DNA of 64,000 nucleotides, taken from assembly GCA_016873495.1 (NCBI GenBank), contig VGXC01000016.1, positions 1-64,000 on the forward strand, written 5' to 3'. The notes beneath the pieces were generated by a model, which saw only the letters and a list, made by a program, of their open reading frames with translations, was not told where the DNA came from and ran no database searches. Position 1 is the stretch's first letter; each line of letters opens with the position of its first letter. Shown piece by piece: positions 36,085 through 45,741 of this stretch. Position numbers and translations under genes: made by a program. This DNA comes from Nitrospira sp. (GTDB taxonomy: Bacteria; Nitrospirota; Nitrospiria; Nitrospirales; Nitrospiraceae).

Positions 36085-36999
36085 ATGCACTATCGTGACG
36101 TGTTTACGGCAGAGCCGGACTCGGTGACGGTCGTCAAGGGACGAGTGACAAGCGCCGACTGCGAGGTGCCGTCGTTCGTGCCGGGGCGGCATTACGCGGA
36201 AAATTTCGGCAAGCAGTGGGCCAGGTTTCGAGACGTGCAGCTCGACTCGGTGAACGGGACGTCGATCTCGCGGGACTATCTTGAGCAGCTCATGGGGCGC
36301 CCGCTTGCGTCGCTGGCGGGGCAATCGGTGTTGGAGATCGCCGCTGGGGCTGGCCGATTTACGGAGCATTTCGTTCGGCATGCCCGACTCGTCGTGGCCA
36401 CGGATTTGTCCGAGGCGATCTTCGTCAACACCGCCCTCGGTGTCGACAATTTGGTGCCCGCTCAGGCCGATTTATTCCGGATGCCGCCCATGACGATGCG
36501 ATTCGATCTCGTGTACTGCCGGGGCATGCTCCAACATACCCCGGATCCCGTCAAGGCGATCGAGACGATTCATCGGTGGGTCGCGCCGGGCGGCACGGTG
36601 GCCTTCGACATCTACGCGGCCGGAAACCTCGGCAAGTTGGGGGCCAAGTACGTGTTGCGTCCGATCGTCCAGCGGATGTTCACGTACGACTCGTTGCTCG
36701 CATTCCTCGAGCGGCACGGCGAACGGATGCTGCGCCTGCGCTGGAAGATCAAGCCGTACCTGCCGGGCAAGACGAAGCAACTGTTGGATTTCATCCTGCC
36801 GGTCTACGATTACAAGGGTTTTTATCCCTTGACCGATGCGCAGCTGGTCGAGTGGGCGCAACTCGACACGCTGGACGCCATGTTTGCGCGATACGACAAC
36901 CCCATGGAGCACGACGACGTGCTCGCGGTGTTGCAGCGGCTGGGCTGCCGGGTCTTGTCGTCGGACCCGAAGATGAATTTTTTTCGGACCACCGTCTAG
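36085..36999 (+). CDS. SAM-dependent methyltransferase
   Basis: 304 residues. YAENFGKQWARFRDVQLDS upstream of the Rossmann core is a recognised signature of this type of polysaccharide-locus methyltransferase; motif I is VLEIAAGAGRFTE and a later motif is YCRGMLQHTPDPVKA. The ATG at 36085 has GAAGAG just upstream; an in-frame TTG at 36055 is an alternative and would add ten residues. A C-terminal ~90-residue region after the Rossmann core is unassigned. Confidence 0.8.
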   Translation: MHYRDVFTAEPDSVTVVKGRVTSADCEVPSFVPGRHYAENFGKQWARFRDVQLDSVNGTSISRDYLEQLMGRPLASLAGQSVLEIAAGAGRFTEHFVRHARLVVATDLSEAIFVNTALGVDNLVPAQADLFRMPPMTMRFDLVYCRGMLQHTPDPVKAIETIHRWVAPGGTVAFDIYAAGNLGKLGAKYVLRPIVQRMFTYDSLLAFLERHGERMLRLRWKIKPYLPGKTKQLLDFILPVYDYKGFYPLTDAQLVEWAQLDTLDAMFARYDNPMEHDDVLAVLQRLGCRVLSSDPKMNFFRTTV

Positions 37000-37007
37000 G
37001 AGCTGGC

Positions 37008-38162
37008 ATGCAAGTCGCCCTGGACACAGTGCCGCTAATCTACAGCCAGAGCGCTGAGCGGCGCACCACGTTTCATCTGTATCGCGAGTTGCTGGCTAGG
37101 GATGGGGCGGACGACTTTGTCTTTCTCTGTATCGACCGGCACGGCCGCCGGGCTGCCTTAGACCCGTTGCTGGTTTTGCGGGACGTTCCAGTCCGCCGGA
37201 TTCGCCTGCCGTTCCGGGTCGTCGAATGGACCTGGAAACATCTTCGCTGGCCGACGGTCGAGCGCTTGATGGGGCCGGTTGAATTGTACCATGTGGCCTC
37301 GATGCACGCTCCGCCGGCCCGTCGAGCCTCGGTTCTGCTGACAGTGCGGGGAATCGCATGGGAGGCCATTCCCCAGTTGCTGTCGGCCCCCCGCGTGCGC
37401 GCGTTGCGCGCGACGTTCAATACCTCCATGACTTGCGCCGATTACTACCTGGCCGTGTCCGCAACCACCAGGGACGATATGGTCAAGCATTTGGGTGTCG
37501 ATCCGCAGAGGATTTTTGTGGTGCACCACGGAGTGGATCCGATTTTTCGCCCGCCGGACGACCGGCAGGCGCTTGCGTTTCGTCTGCGGGCGCGGTTCGG
37601 GATCGAGCGGCCTTACATCCTGTACGTGGGGGCGATCGGACATCACAAGAACATCATGGGCCTGCTGGAGGCGTACCGTTTGTTGCATGCGCAGGGGCTC
37701 GGCGGTTATGACCTGTGGCTGGTCGGTGCGCCGGACAGTGCCTGGGACGAGGCGCAGGCCAGTGTCGTCCGGCAGGGATTGCAGGACCGCGTACACTTTC
37801 CGGGCTCGATGAGCCAGGAGAGCCGGGACTTGACCGATCTCTATGGCGGGGCCGGCTGCTGTGTGTTCCCCAGTTTTTACGAAGGCTGGTGTTCGCCGCC
37901 GGTGGAAGCGATGGCGTGCGGCGCACCGGTCGTGGTGTCGAACCGGTCCTCGTTGCCGGAGACGGCGGGCGGCGCAGCCTTGTTGACCGATCCCGACGAC
38001 CCGCTGCGCATCGCGGAGGATGTGGCCAGGGCGCTGACCGATGAGCCGATACGGCGCGATTTGGTGCACAAGGGCCTGGCGCGGGTGGTCCAGCTCAGCT
38101 GGGGCGCGTCGGCGGAACGCCTGATCGGCGTGTATCGCCAGATCGAGAGGGCTCGAGGGTGA
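37008..38162 (+). CDS. Glycosyltransferase family 4
   Basis: 384 residues, GT-B. Donor-domain motifs: FVVHHGVDPIFRP, YILYVGAIGHHKNIMGLLEA, VFPSFYEGWCSPPVEAMACG (with the E-x7-E signature) and VVVSNRSSLPETAGGAALL. Resembles mannosyl/rhamnosyl transferases of O-antigen clusters. ATG at 37008 is preceded by TAGGAGCTGGC. It shares a GTGA overlap with the next, similar GT4 gene, suggesting two successive additions in the repeat unit. Confidence 0.87.
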   Translation: MQVALDTVPLIYSQSAERRTTFHLYRELLARDGADDFVFLCIDRHGRRAALDPLLVLRDVPVRRIRLPFRVVEWTWKHLRWPTVERLMGPVELYHVASMHAPPARRASVLLTVRGIAWEAIPQLLSAPRVRALRATFNTSMTCADYYLAVSATTRDDMVKHLGVDPQRIFVVHHGVDPIFRPPDDRQALAFRLRARFGIERPYILYVGAIGHHKNIMGLLEAYRLLHAQGLGGYDLWLVGAPDSAWDEAQASVVRQGLQDRVHFPGSMSQESRDLTDLYGGAGCCVFPSFYEGWCSPPVEAMACGAPVVVSNRSSLPETAGGAALLTDPDDPLRIAEDVARALTDEPIRRDLVHKGLARVVQLSWGASAERLIGVYRQIERARG

Positions 38163-39262
38163 GGGTTGGACTGGACGTCTATCAGGCCGGCCATGCCTAC
38201 GGCGGCATCGCGCGCTACGTCCGCAGCCTTGTGCCCGCGCTGACGTCCGCGGCCCCGTCGGACCAGTTCATTCTGTTCAGCAATCACCTCCGGGCGCCCG
38301 AGACGGAGTGGCGGTACGAAAGCGATAATGCGCGCCGGGTGAATTTGCGCCTGCCTCGCCGCCTGGTGCAGACCTGCTGGGACCGCCTGGGCTGGCCGCC
38401 GATCGAAGCGGTCATCGGCGCCGCGGATGTGTTTCACGGCACCCATTTCATGCTTCCGGCCGTGCGTGCCGCAAGGCGAGTTTTGACCGTCCATGACGTG
38501 ATGTTCCTGCGGCATCCCGAGTTGTTCGCCGATCGCAGCGCCAATGAACGGTGGCATCGAAAGGAATTGCTGAGGTCGCTCGATCGGACCGACCTCGTGA
38601 TGGCCGATTCGCAGTGCACAAGGAACGATTTGATGGAGGTGCTCGACTATCCCAAGGAGCGGATCCGGGTCGTCCTGCTCGGCGTGGAAGAACGGTTTTT
38701 TGCGACGTCGAATCAGGCCGTCGCGGCGGTCGCGGTGCGCTATGGGCTGGACCGTCCGTACCTAGTGTTTCTCGTGGGCACGCCGGAGCCGAGAAAGAAT
38801 CTTCGCCGCACGGTGGAAGCGGCACGACTGGCCGCGCCGGATCTGCCCCTCGTCATCCTCGGGCGTGCGGCTCCCATCCGTTCGTTTCTCGGTGGCGATC
38901 AGCTGGGTGTGCGCTTGCCGGGAGCGATTCCAGACGCGGATCTGCCACTGCTTCTGCGCGGCGCCGAACTGGCGCTCTATCCGAGCCTGTACGAAGGCTT
39001 CGGGTTGCCGGCGCTCGAAGTCCTGGCCGCCGGCGTTCCCTTGATCACGTCGGATCGAGGTTCGTTGCCGGAGGTGGTGGGGGATGCGGCGGTGTTGGTC
39101 GATCCCGAGTCGGTCGAAGAGATGGCGTACGCCATTCGGCGGCTACGGAGCGATACGGAGAGGCGGACGCGCTTGGTCGAACGGGGAGTGGCCCGGGCGC
39201 GAGAATTATCGTGGCCCCGCACGGCAGAGCAAGTCCTGCAAGTCTACCGGGAGCTGGTCTGA
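38159..39262 (+). CDS. Glycosyltransferase family 4
   Basis: 367 residues, GT-B. N-terminus MRVGLDVYQAGHAYGGIARY carries the Gly-rich loop; the donor domain has YLVFLVGTPEPRKNLRRTVEA, ALYPSLYEGFGLPALEVLAAG (E-x7-E) and LITSDRGSLPEVVGDAAVL split around SDRGSLPEV. GTG start overlaps the preceding gene. Probably a mannosyltransferase-type enzyme, but donor not determined. The second amidotransferase gene follows after 3 bp. Confidence 0.87.
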   Translation: MRVGLDVYQAGHAYGGIARYVRSLVPALTSAAPSDQFILFSNHLRAPETEWRYESDNARRVNLRLPRRLVQTCWDRLGWPPIEAVIGAADVFHGTHFMLPAVRAARRVLTVHDVMFLRHPELFADRSANERWHRKELLRSLDRTDLVMADSQCTRNDLMEVLDYPKERIRVVLLGVEERFFATSNQAVAAVAVRYGLDRPYLVFLVGTPEPRKNLRRTVEAARLAAPDLPLVILGRAAPIRSFLGGDQLGVRLPGAIPDADLPLLLRGAELALYPSLYEGFGLPALEVLAAGVPLITSDRGSLPEVVGDAAVLVDPESVEEMAYAIRRLRSDTERRTRLVERGVARARELSWPRTAEQVLQVYRELV

Positions 39263-39265
39263 CGC

Positions 39266-41155
39266 ATGTGCGGCTTGGGCGGATATGTGGGGCCGGGATC
39301 CGAGCCGGTGCTCGAGGCCATGACCAAACTGCTGGCTCATCGCGGTCCGGATGCCGCCGGCGTCTGGGCAGGCGACGGCGTCGGGTTGGCCCATACGCGC
39401 TTGTCCATCCTCGATTTGTCCACGGCCGGCAACCAGCCGATGGGGGATGCCGCTACCGGCCTGTGGGTCGTGTTCAACGGGGAGATCTATAACTTCGGCG
39501 AGTTGCGCGTCGAACTGGAGGCGGCCGGCTGTCGTTTCCGGAGTCGGACCGATACCGAGGTTTTGTTGCACGGCTACGGCCGATGGGGCCAGGACCTCCT
39601 GGGGCGGTTGCGCGGCATGTTTGCCTTTGCGATCTGGGATGCCCGTCGGCGAACCTTGTTGATCGCCCGCGACCGGCTGGGGATCAAGCCGCTGTTCTAT
39701 GCGCCGCTGGCCGGCGGGTTGGTCTTTGCCTCGGAGATGAAGGCCTTGTTCGCGCACCCGGGCGTCCGGGCCGAACTGTCGCCGGACGGCGTGGATGCGT
39801 ATCTGACCTTGGGGTACGTGCCGGCTCCGCGCACGATTTTCAAGGGACTGACGGCGCTGTCGCCGGGACATTGGCTGCAATGGCAGGAGGGGAGGATTCG
39901 GTTGGGGCGGTACTGGGCGCCCGACTACCGCCAGCCGATTCTGGAGGGGAGCGAAGACGTCCTGGCGGACGAATTGGACGCCCGCCTGAACGACGCCGTG
40001 CGCGCGCACCTGGTGGCGGATGTGCCGATCGGCGCGTTTCTGTCCGGCGGGGTGGATTCCAGCCTGGTGGCGGCGATCGCCCAGCGCGCCAGCCCCGAGC
40101 CGCTGGAGACCTTCACCATCGGGTTTGAAGGCGGAGGGGACGAACGGGGCTATGCGCGACGCGTGGCCGAGCATATCGGCTCGCGCCACCATGAACGGCT
40201 GGCCCAACCGGACATGGAAGAGGTCCTGCCGAGGCTGGTCTGGCATTTGGATCAGCCGTTGTTCGACAACTCCGCGCTGCCGACCTATCTGGTTTCGCGC
40301 ATGGCTCGGGAATCGGGCAAGGTGGTCCTGTCCGGCGACGGGGGCGACGAACCGTTTTTCGGCTACGATTGGACGCGATGGGCCGTGGCGCTTCCATCCC
40401 TGCCGCTGCCCCGGTTCGCGTCCGGCTGGAGCTGGGCCTATCGAACCGGATCGATTGGGAACATGGAGCGGCTCTATTATGACGTCAGTCACTCGGCTGC
40501 GGACCGGTATGTGAGGCGGATGACAACGTCCCAATCGTTCCGATCTTGGTTGTGCCGGCCGGAGTTTCTGGGCCGGCTGGAGCGAAATGTGGAGGAGGAA
40601 CTCCGGAGCGAGCTTGGACGAGCTCCGGTGCGCGACCGTCGGGATGCCTTCCCCTATGCCGACCTCACCCGGTACCTGCCCGATGACGTGCTCTTCAAGG
40701 TGGACCGGATGAGCATGGCCTGTGGCTTGGAGGTACGCGTTCCGCTGCTCGACCATCGGCTGCTGGAGTGGATACTGTGCCTGCCCGTCCCCCTCCGGTT
40801 TCACCGAGGCTACGGCAAGTATCTGCTGCGAAAGGTGGCGGCGCGGTATCTGCCGGCCTCCATCCTGGCGCCGAGGAAGCAGGGGTTTACGGTGCCGATC
40901 GGGCGATGGTTGCAGGGGGGGCTGGGGGACCTCGCGCGGGGCTTGCTGGCTTCCAAGCGGTTCGCCGCGCGGGGCGTGATCCGACAGGATCGCGCCCTGG
41001 CGCTGATGGACATGCACCGCACCGGTCGATATGAACTGGGGCACCGTCTCTGGAGCCTGGTCGTGCTCGAGGTCTGGTGCCGGGTCTGGCTAGACGGGCA
41101 GAGCCATGGACAAAGCTTGCGCGCGATGTTGGCGGAGGGAGGTGACGCGGCATGA
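39266..41155 (+). CDS. asnB: Asparagine-synthase-type amidotransferase, copy 2
   Basis: 629 residues, same architecture as copy 1. Glutaminase: MCGLGGYVGPG (Cys2), HRGPDAAG, TRLSILDL, NGEIYNF, TDTEVLLHG. Synthase: FLSGGVDSSLV, DQPLFDNSALPTYLVS, LSGDGGDEPFFGYDW and GLEVRVPLLDH. The F-x-F-G-Y-D-W loop replaces the usual ELFGGY, so the acceptor pocket may differ from the two paralogues. Lies between a GT4 and a GT2 gene. Probable sugar-uronate amidation by inference. Confidence 0.9.
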   Translation: MCGLGGYVGPGSEPVLEAMTKLLAHRGPDAAGVWAGDGVGLAHTRLSILDLSTAGNQPMGDAATGLWVVFNGEIYNFGELRVELEAAGCRFRSRTDTEVLLHGYGRWGQDLLGRLRGMFAFAIWDARRRTLLIARDRLGIKPLFYAPLAGGLVFASEMKALFAHPGVRAELSPDGVDAYLTLGYVPAPRTIFKGLTALSPGHWLQWQEGRIRLGRYWAPDYRQPILEGSEDVLADELDARLNDAVRAHLVADVPIGAFLSGGVDSSLVAAIAQRASPEPLETFTIGFEGGGDERGYARRVAEHIGSRHHERLAQPDMEEVLPRLVWHLDQPLFDNSALPTYLVSRMARESGKVVLSGDGGDEPFFGYDWTRWAVALPSLPLPRFASGWSWAYRTGSIGNMERLYYDVSHSAADRYVRRMTTSQSFRSWLCRPEFLGRLERNVEEELRSELGRAPVRDRRDAFPYADLTRYLPDDVLFKVDRMSMACGLEVRVPLLDHRLLEWILCLPVPLRFHRGYGKYLLRKVAARYLPASILAPRKQGFTVPIGRWLQGGLGDLARGLLASKRFAARGVIRQDRALALMDMHRTGRYELGHRLWSLVVLEVWCRVWLDGQSHGQSLRAMLAEGGDAA

Positions 41156-41194
41156 GCGCGCGTCGTTCGGAAATCGAGAAAGGAGCCGCGGCCA

Positions 41195-42175
41195 TTGCAG
41201 CATCTTGAGCAGCGACTTGAGACGGACGTGTGGCGGCCGGCAGCGCCGATCTCCCGGTCGTTTGTGCGCCACCTCCATCCGACCCCCTCGCCGGGATCGG
41301 TCTGGCATGTACGACCGGAAGATGGTCGCGCGCCGATATCCGTGGTCGTTCCCACCGTCGATGCCAGACGGGGCGGGTATTTTCTGCAGCTCCTCCGGCA
41401 GATCGACGCGCAGCGGGGGCAGCCGTATGAACTCATCGTCGTTAAGGGTGATCCCCGCCAAGGGCGGGCCATCAACGTGGGGGCCGAGCTGGCTAGAGGC
41501 CGCTACCTGTTGATCCTGGACGACGACACGTCCTTGCCCGACCCGGAGACCTTCGAGAAGTTGGTGGCGGTGCTGGAGGGGCATGCGGCGATCGGCATGG
41601 TAGGGGGGAACAACCTGATCCCATCCGACGCCGCTTCGTTCGTTCGACGGGCCATGGAAGAAATTCCGCGACGTTCGTGGAGTCCCGTGCAGGCTCTGAC
41701 CGACTCGGATTTGGCCGAGCATCCCTGCTTGATGATGCGGACCGCCGAGTTTAAGGCGGTTGGGGGCGAAAACGAGCTGATCCCGCGCGGGCTTGATCCC
41801 TATTTGCGGCAGGCATTTCGTGAGGCGGGCCTGCGGGTCGTGGTGGCGCCCGGCGTCGTGTATCACCACCTGCCGCCCGATTCCTGGCTGAAGTTGCTCG
41901 GCCAATATTTCCGCAACGGCCGCCAGGCGGCGTTCGTCAACCGGCACTATCCCCAATGGGTCATCGAAACCCCGAGCGATCACGGCGCGTTTGCGTTACA
42001 GGTGCCCTTCCGGCGACGACTGCTGCGCTATGTTGGCAGCCTCACCGACAGTCTCTGTGCCGGGCAATGGGTATGGCTGTCCTGTCAACTGTGGTATCTG
42101 ACGGGGTTTGCGTGGGGCTGGATCGAGGAGGCCTCGCGGACGTTCGACCGGCGCGCGTGCGACTATGAACGATGA
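41195..42175 (+). CDS. Glycosyltransferase family 2
   Basis: 326 residues from a TTG start (41195) supported by a strong GAAAGGAG site. The GT-A core begins PISVVVPTVDARRGGYF; INVGAELARGRYLLILDDDTSLPD holds the D-D-D metal motif and is followed by FKAVGGENELIPRGLDPYL, so a rhamnosyl/GalNAc-type transferase is plausible. A C-terminal hydrophobic region (WLSCQLWYLTGFAWGW) suggests membrane contact. Overlaps the next gene by 11 bp. Confidence 0.8.
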   Translation: MQHLEQRLETDVWRPAAPISRSFVRHLHPTPSPGSVWHVRPEDGRAPISVVVPTVDARRGGYFLQLLRQIDAQRGQPYELIVVKGDPRQGRAINVGAELARGRYLLILDDDTSLPDPETFEKLVAVLEGHAAIGMVGGNNLIPSDAASFVRRAMEEIPRRSWSPVQALTDSDLAEHPCLMMRTAEFKAVGGENELIPRGLDPYLRQAFREAGLRVVVAPGVVYHHLPPDSWLKLLGQYFRNGRQAAFVNRHYPQWVIETPSDHGAFALQVPFRRRLLRYVGSLTDSLCAGQWVWLSCQLWYLTGFAWGWIEEASRTFDRRACDYER

Positions 42176-43835
42176 TCGTCCGGGAAACAGGGCCCCAGGT
42201 GCGATCTGGGGGCGGACCGCCATCCTGGCGGGACTCGGTATCGTAATCGGACTGGGTCTGTGGCTCCGATGGGCCCATCTTCTTCATTCGGGGTTTCTGT
42301 ACGACGGGGACGAAGCGTTCATTGCGTTGATGGGGCTTCGAATGGCGAAGGGCCAGGCCTTCCCCTTGATTCAGCACGGCGCCCACTATATGGGCACCGC
42401 CGATGCCGCAATTACGGCGTTGCTGTTGCGCGGCTTCGGCATTTCCGTCGAGATGCATAAGATGACGCACCTGCTGTACGCCGGACTGGCGATGGCGCTG
42501 CTGGGCTGGATCGGTTGGCGGCTGTGGGGATGGGGTCGCGCCTATGCGGCCGTCGGGCTGCTCGCCGTCGCCCCTTCGGCCATCCGGTGGCAGATAGATG
42601 CCAATACCAATTATGGAATATCGCTTGCCTTGGAGTGCGGCGTGATGGCGCTCACGGTCGCCGTGTTGCTCGAATGGTCGCACAGGTCGCCGCAGGGGCC
42701 GTCCCTGTGGAAGGTCTGGTGGCTGGGTCTGCTCTCGGGGCTTGCGTTCTGGCAATATTCCCTGATCGTCAGCTTGTTATTGGCCTTGGTCTGCGTGGCC
42801 TGGCTGTGTCCGGGCGCGGTGACGAGGAAAACAGCCGGGATCGGAGCCGCAGGGTTTCTGATCGGGGCAAGCCCGCTCCTGATCCACAATGCGACGCATT
42901 CTTTCGCAACGGTCAGGACCTTTCTCGGTTTTTTCCTCGACATATCCTCCCGGCGCGAGGTGGAGGAGGGGTCCGTCGCGCGGGTCGTGGCCGGTGGTCT
43001 GTGGAAACACCTCGATCCGATCGGACTCGGCGCCAACCTGCTGACGGCCTTGCGCGGGCCCAGCTTCGGCGCCTCCGGGCTCTTGGCCGTGGCGGGCCCC
43101 GTCGCGCTGGGGGTGCTCGGCCTCCTCGTCGTGTCTGCGCTTGTGACATGGTTGCGGGAAGCGCGCAGCCTTGGGTGGCGACGCTGGCTCGCGGCGCCGG
43201 ACGGCGTGCTCCTCGGTTGGCTGTTGTTGTCCATCGGGCTGGCCGTCTTTTTCGGGAGCACAAGGGCGCGGTATTTGTCGTTGCTGTTGCCTCTCCTGGT
43301 GACGCTCGTTGCGGGAAAATGGCCGGCTGCCTTGCTTGGCCGGACGATGCAAGCCGCGCTGCTCGCCGGACTGATCCTGTATCTTACGGCGGTTTCCGTG
43401 ATGCTGAACCTGGTCAAGCCGGACATGACCGTCGATCCGATTCCCGAACTGGTGAGATTTCTCGAGGCCAAAGGGTTGCGTCAGGGCTACGCGGACTACA
43501 ATATCGCGTATCCCATTTTGCTCTACTCGCAAGAGGCGGTGACGGTCTCTCCGCTCGCCGGCCCGGTCATGACGGATCGATTTCGTTATCATACGAAGGC
43601 GGTCGAACAGGCGTCCGCTCCGTTCTACATCTACGAGGAGCGCGAACCGCTGAAGGATGCGCTGACCGGCTATCTCCATGGAAGCGGCATCCGATTCGAT
43701 CAGGCGGTCGTCGGTCGATACCTGGTGATCTGGAACCTGTCCCGGGCGGTCAGGCCGGATGAATTTCTCCCTCCCAAGTATTTGGACACCTATAGGCGGG
43801 AACATGATGGCGCGTCACAGACAGAACCGGCCTAG
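42165..43835 (+). CDS. GT39-like multi-pass membrane glycosyltransferase
   Basis: 556 residues with about ten to eleven transmembrane helices. The first periplasmic loop has LYDGDEAFIALMGLRMAKGQ, the acidic DE signature of ArnT/PMT-type enzymes. A long C-terminal soluble part follows. ATG at 42165 lies inside the preceding GT2 gene. A second GT39-type protein (28248) is in the same locus, so two sugars may be added on the periplasmic face from polyprenyl-phosphate donors. Confidence 0.75.
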   Translation: MNDDRPGNRAPGAIWGRTAILAGLGIVIGLGLWLRWAHLLHSGFLYDGDEAFIALMGLRMAKGQAFPLIQHGAHYMGTADAAITALLLRGFGISVEMHKMTHLLYAGLAMALLGWIGWRLWGWGRAYAAVGLLAVAPSAIRWQIDANTNYGISLALECGVMALTVAVLLEWSHRSPQGPSLWKVWWLGLLSGLAFWQYSLIVSLLLALVCVAWLCPGAVTRKTAGIGAAGFLIGASPLLIHNATHSFATVRTFLGFFLDISSRREVEEGSVARVVAGGLWKHLDPIGLGANLLTALRGPSFGASGLLAVAGPVALGVLGLLVVSALVTWLREARSLGWRRWLAAPDGVLLGWLLLSIGLAVFFGSTRARYLSLLLPLLVTLVAGKWPAALLGRTMQAALLAGLILYLTAVSVMLNLVKPDMTVDPIPELVRFLEAKGLRQGYADYNIAYPILLYSQEAVTVSPLAGPVMTDRFRYHTKAVEQASAPFYIYEEREPLKDALTGYLHGSGIRFDQAVVGRYLVIWNLSRAVRPDEFLPPKYLDTYRREHDGASQTEPA

Positions 43836-43883
43836 CCTGCGCATGAACTTGTTCAGGGGGGATTGGCCCGGGCGACCCAGGCG

Positions 43884-44495
43884 ATGAGCTTGCTCGGACA
43901 CATGCATGCGCGTGTCGTGCACCGCCGCCGGATCGCGGTATTGGCCGAGCGCATCTCGGCGTTGCTGCCGCGCGGCGCGAAGGTGTTGGACGTCGGCTGC
44001 GGCGACGGGATGATCGATGCGCTGATTCAACGACAGCGTCCCGATCTGGTCGTCTCGGGAATCGACGTCCTGGTGCGCAGCCACGCGCAGATACCGGTGG
44101 CCCCGTTCGACGGCCGGACTATCCCTTACGGGACCGGGAGTTTTGACGCGGTCGTGCTCGTCGATGTCCTGCATCACGCCGAGAGCCCCGACGCGTTACT
44201 GCGAGAAGCCGCGCGCGTTTCTCGGGAGTGCCTTGTGCTCAAGGATCACATCAAGGAGGGAGTGCTGGCGGACCAGACCTTGCGATTGATGGATTGGGTC
44301 GGCAATGCCCGCCACGGCGTTACGTTGCCCTATCATTACTGGACGGAACGCGAGTGGCAGGCGGCGTTTGTCAGGTTGGACCTGACGGTCCAGTCCTGGA
44401 ACGGACGGATCGGCCTGTACCCATGGCCGGCGGCATGGCTGTTCGAGCGATCCCTGCATTTCCTGGCTCGTCTGCACAAACGAGCGCCCGTATGA
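43884..44495 (+). CDS. SAM-dependent methyltransferase
   Basis: 203 residues. Motif I VLDVGCGDGMIDAL, a following ISGIDVLVR-like acidic site and FDAVVLVDVLHHAESPDALL are clear. KDHIKEGVLADQTLRLMDW is shared with a subgroup of locus-associated methyltransferases. The ATG at 43884 is weakly supported; a TTG at 43863 directly after GGGGGGA would add seven residues. Upstream of a GT2 gene. Confidence 0.78.
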   Translation: MSLLGHMHARVVHRRRIAVLAERISALLPRGAKVLDVGCGDGMIDALIQRQRPDLVVSGIDVLVRSHAQIPVAPFDGRTIPYGTGSFDAVVLVDVLHHAESPDALLREAARVSRECLVLKDHIKEGVLADQTLRLMDWVGNARHGVTLPYHYWTEREWQAAFVRLDLTVQSWNGRIGLYPWPAAWLFERSLHFLARLHKRAPV

Positions 44496-44516
44496 CCGGT
44501 CCTCGAGAGGAGCCGT

Positions 44517-45701
44517 ATGAGCGATGAGATGAGGCCTTCTGGACACCCCGTCGAAGTCTCCGTGGTCATGCCTTGCCTGAACGAGGCCGATACGTTGGCC
44601 GCCTGTATTCAGAAGGCGCAGCGGGCCTTCGCCGAGCACCGGATCGCGGGCGAGGTCGTCGTGGCCGACAACGGCAGTACCGACGGGTCCCAGGCCATCG
44701 CGTCGGGCCTTGGCGCACGGGTCGTTCCCGTGGAGGCGAAGGGGTACGGGAATGCGCTGATGGGCGGCATCGAGGCGTCTCGGGGCCGATATGTGGTAAT
44801 GGGCGACGCCGACGACAGTTACGATTTCCTGGAGGTGCCGAAGTTCGTGGAGAAGTTGCGGAAAGGGGTGGCGCTGGTGCAGGGCTGCCGCCTGCCGTCC
44901 GGTGGCGGGACGGTGTTGCCCGGGGCCATGCCGTTTCTCCATCGCTGGTGGGGCAACCCCATGTTCAGCCTGATGGCGAGACGGATGTTTCATGCGCCGG
45001 TCCACGACGTGTATTGCGGCATGCGGGGGTTTTGCAAAGACCTCTATGCCCGCCTGGATCAGCGCTGCACGGGCATGGAGTTCGCCACGGAGATGATCGT
45101 CAAGGCCAGCCTGCGCGGGGAAACCATCGCCGAGGTTCCGATCACCCTCCACCCGGATGGTCGTAAGGCGCACAAGCCCCATCTGAAGACCTTTCGCGAC
45201 GGATGGCGGACGCTGCGCTTCTATCTCATGTACAGTCCGCGCTGGCTGTTCCTCATTCCCGGAGTCGCCCTGATCCTCCTGGGGCTGCTGGGCTATGCCG
45301 TGGCGATGCCGGGGCTGACGTTGGGGGGAATGAATTTCGACGCGCACACCCTCTTGTTTGCCAGCCTGGCCATCCTTTGCGGATACCAGTCAATCCTGTT
45401 CGCGATTTTCACCAAGACCTTTGCCATTACCGAGGGCCTGATCCCCTCCGATCCCCGAATGGACCGGTTCTTCCGCCACCTCTACCTCGAACGGGGGCTG
45501 ATGCTCGGCGCCCTGTCCCTGCTTGCCGGGGTGGGGCTGTTGCTGATGGCCGTGGAACAGTGGCGCGCCGTCAATTTCGGACCGCTCAATTATGCCACAA
45601 CCATGCGATGGGTGATCCCCGGCGCGACGCTCACGGCGCTGGGTTTCCAAACCATTCTGGCCAGCTTTTTCACCAGCATCCTGGGGTTGCGTCGAAAATG
45701 A
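44517..45701 (+). CDS. Glycosyltransferase family 2 with C-terminal membrane domain (DPM-like)
   Basis: 394 residues. GT-A core: VSVVMPCLNEADTLAAC, VVVADNGSTDGSQAIA, YVVMGDADDSYDF (metal-binding DADD) and VHDVYCGMRGF. About four transmembrane helices follow from residue 240. This resembles dolichyl/polyprenyl-phosphate sugar synthases that supply lipid-linked donors. ATG at 44517 with GAGAGGAGCC. It is followed by a related but broken GT2 gene. Confidence 0.85.
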   Translation: MSDEMRPSGHPVEVSVVMPCLNEADTLAACIQKAQRAFAEHRIAGEVVVADNGSTDGSQAIASGLGARVVPVEAKGYGNALMGGIEASRGRYVVMGDADDSYDFLEVPKFVEKLRKGVALVQGCRLPSGGGTVLPGAMPFLHRWWGNPMFSLMARRMFHAPVHDVYCGMRGFCKDLYARLDQRCTGMEFATEMIVKASLRGETIAEVPITLHPDGRKAHKPHLKTFRDGWRTLRFYLMYSPRWLFLIPGVALILLGLLGYAVAMPGLTLGGMNFDAHTLLFASLAILCGYQSILFAIFTKTFAITEGLIPSDPRMDRFFRHLYLERGLMLGALSLLAGVGLLLMAVEQWRAVNFGPLNYATTMRWVIPGATLTALGFQTILASFFTSILGLRRK

Positions 45702-45741
45702 GCTCGTCCCGGCCGGGATGGTTGCACAAGAAAGGGTCGTG

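Noticed and set aside
41195-41197. Looking for an ATG start of the GT2 gene instead of TTG
   Set aside because: No in-frame ATG fits, while the TTG has a strong GAAAGGAG site at the proper distance and agrees with the GT2 start.
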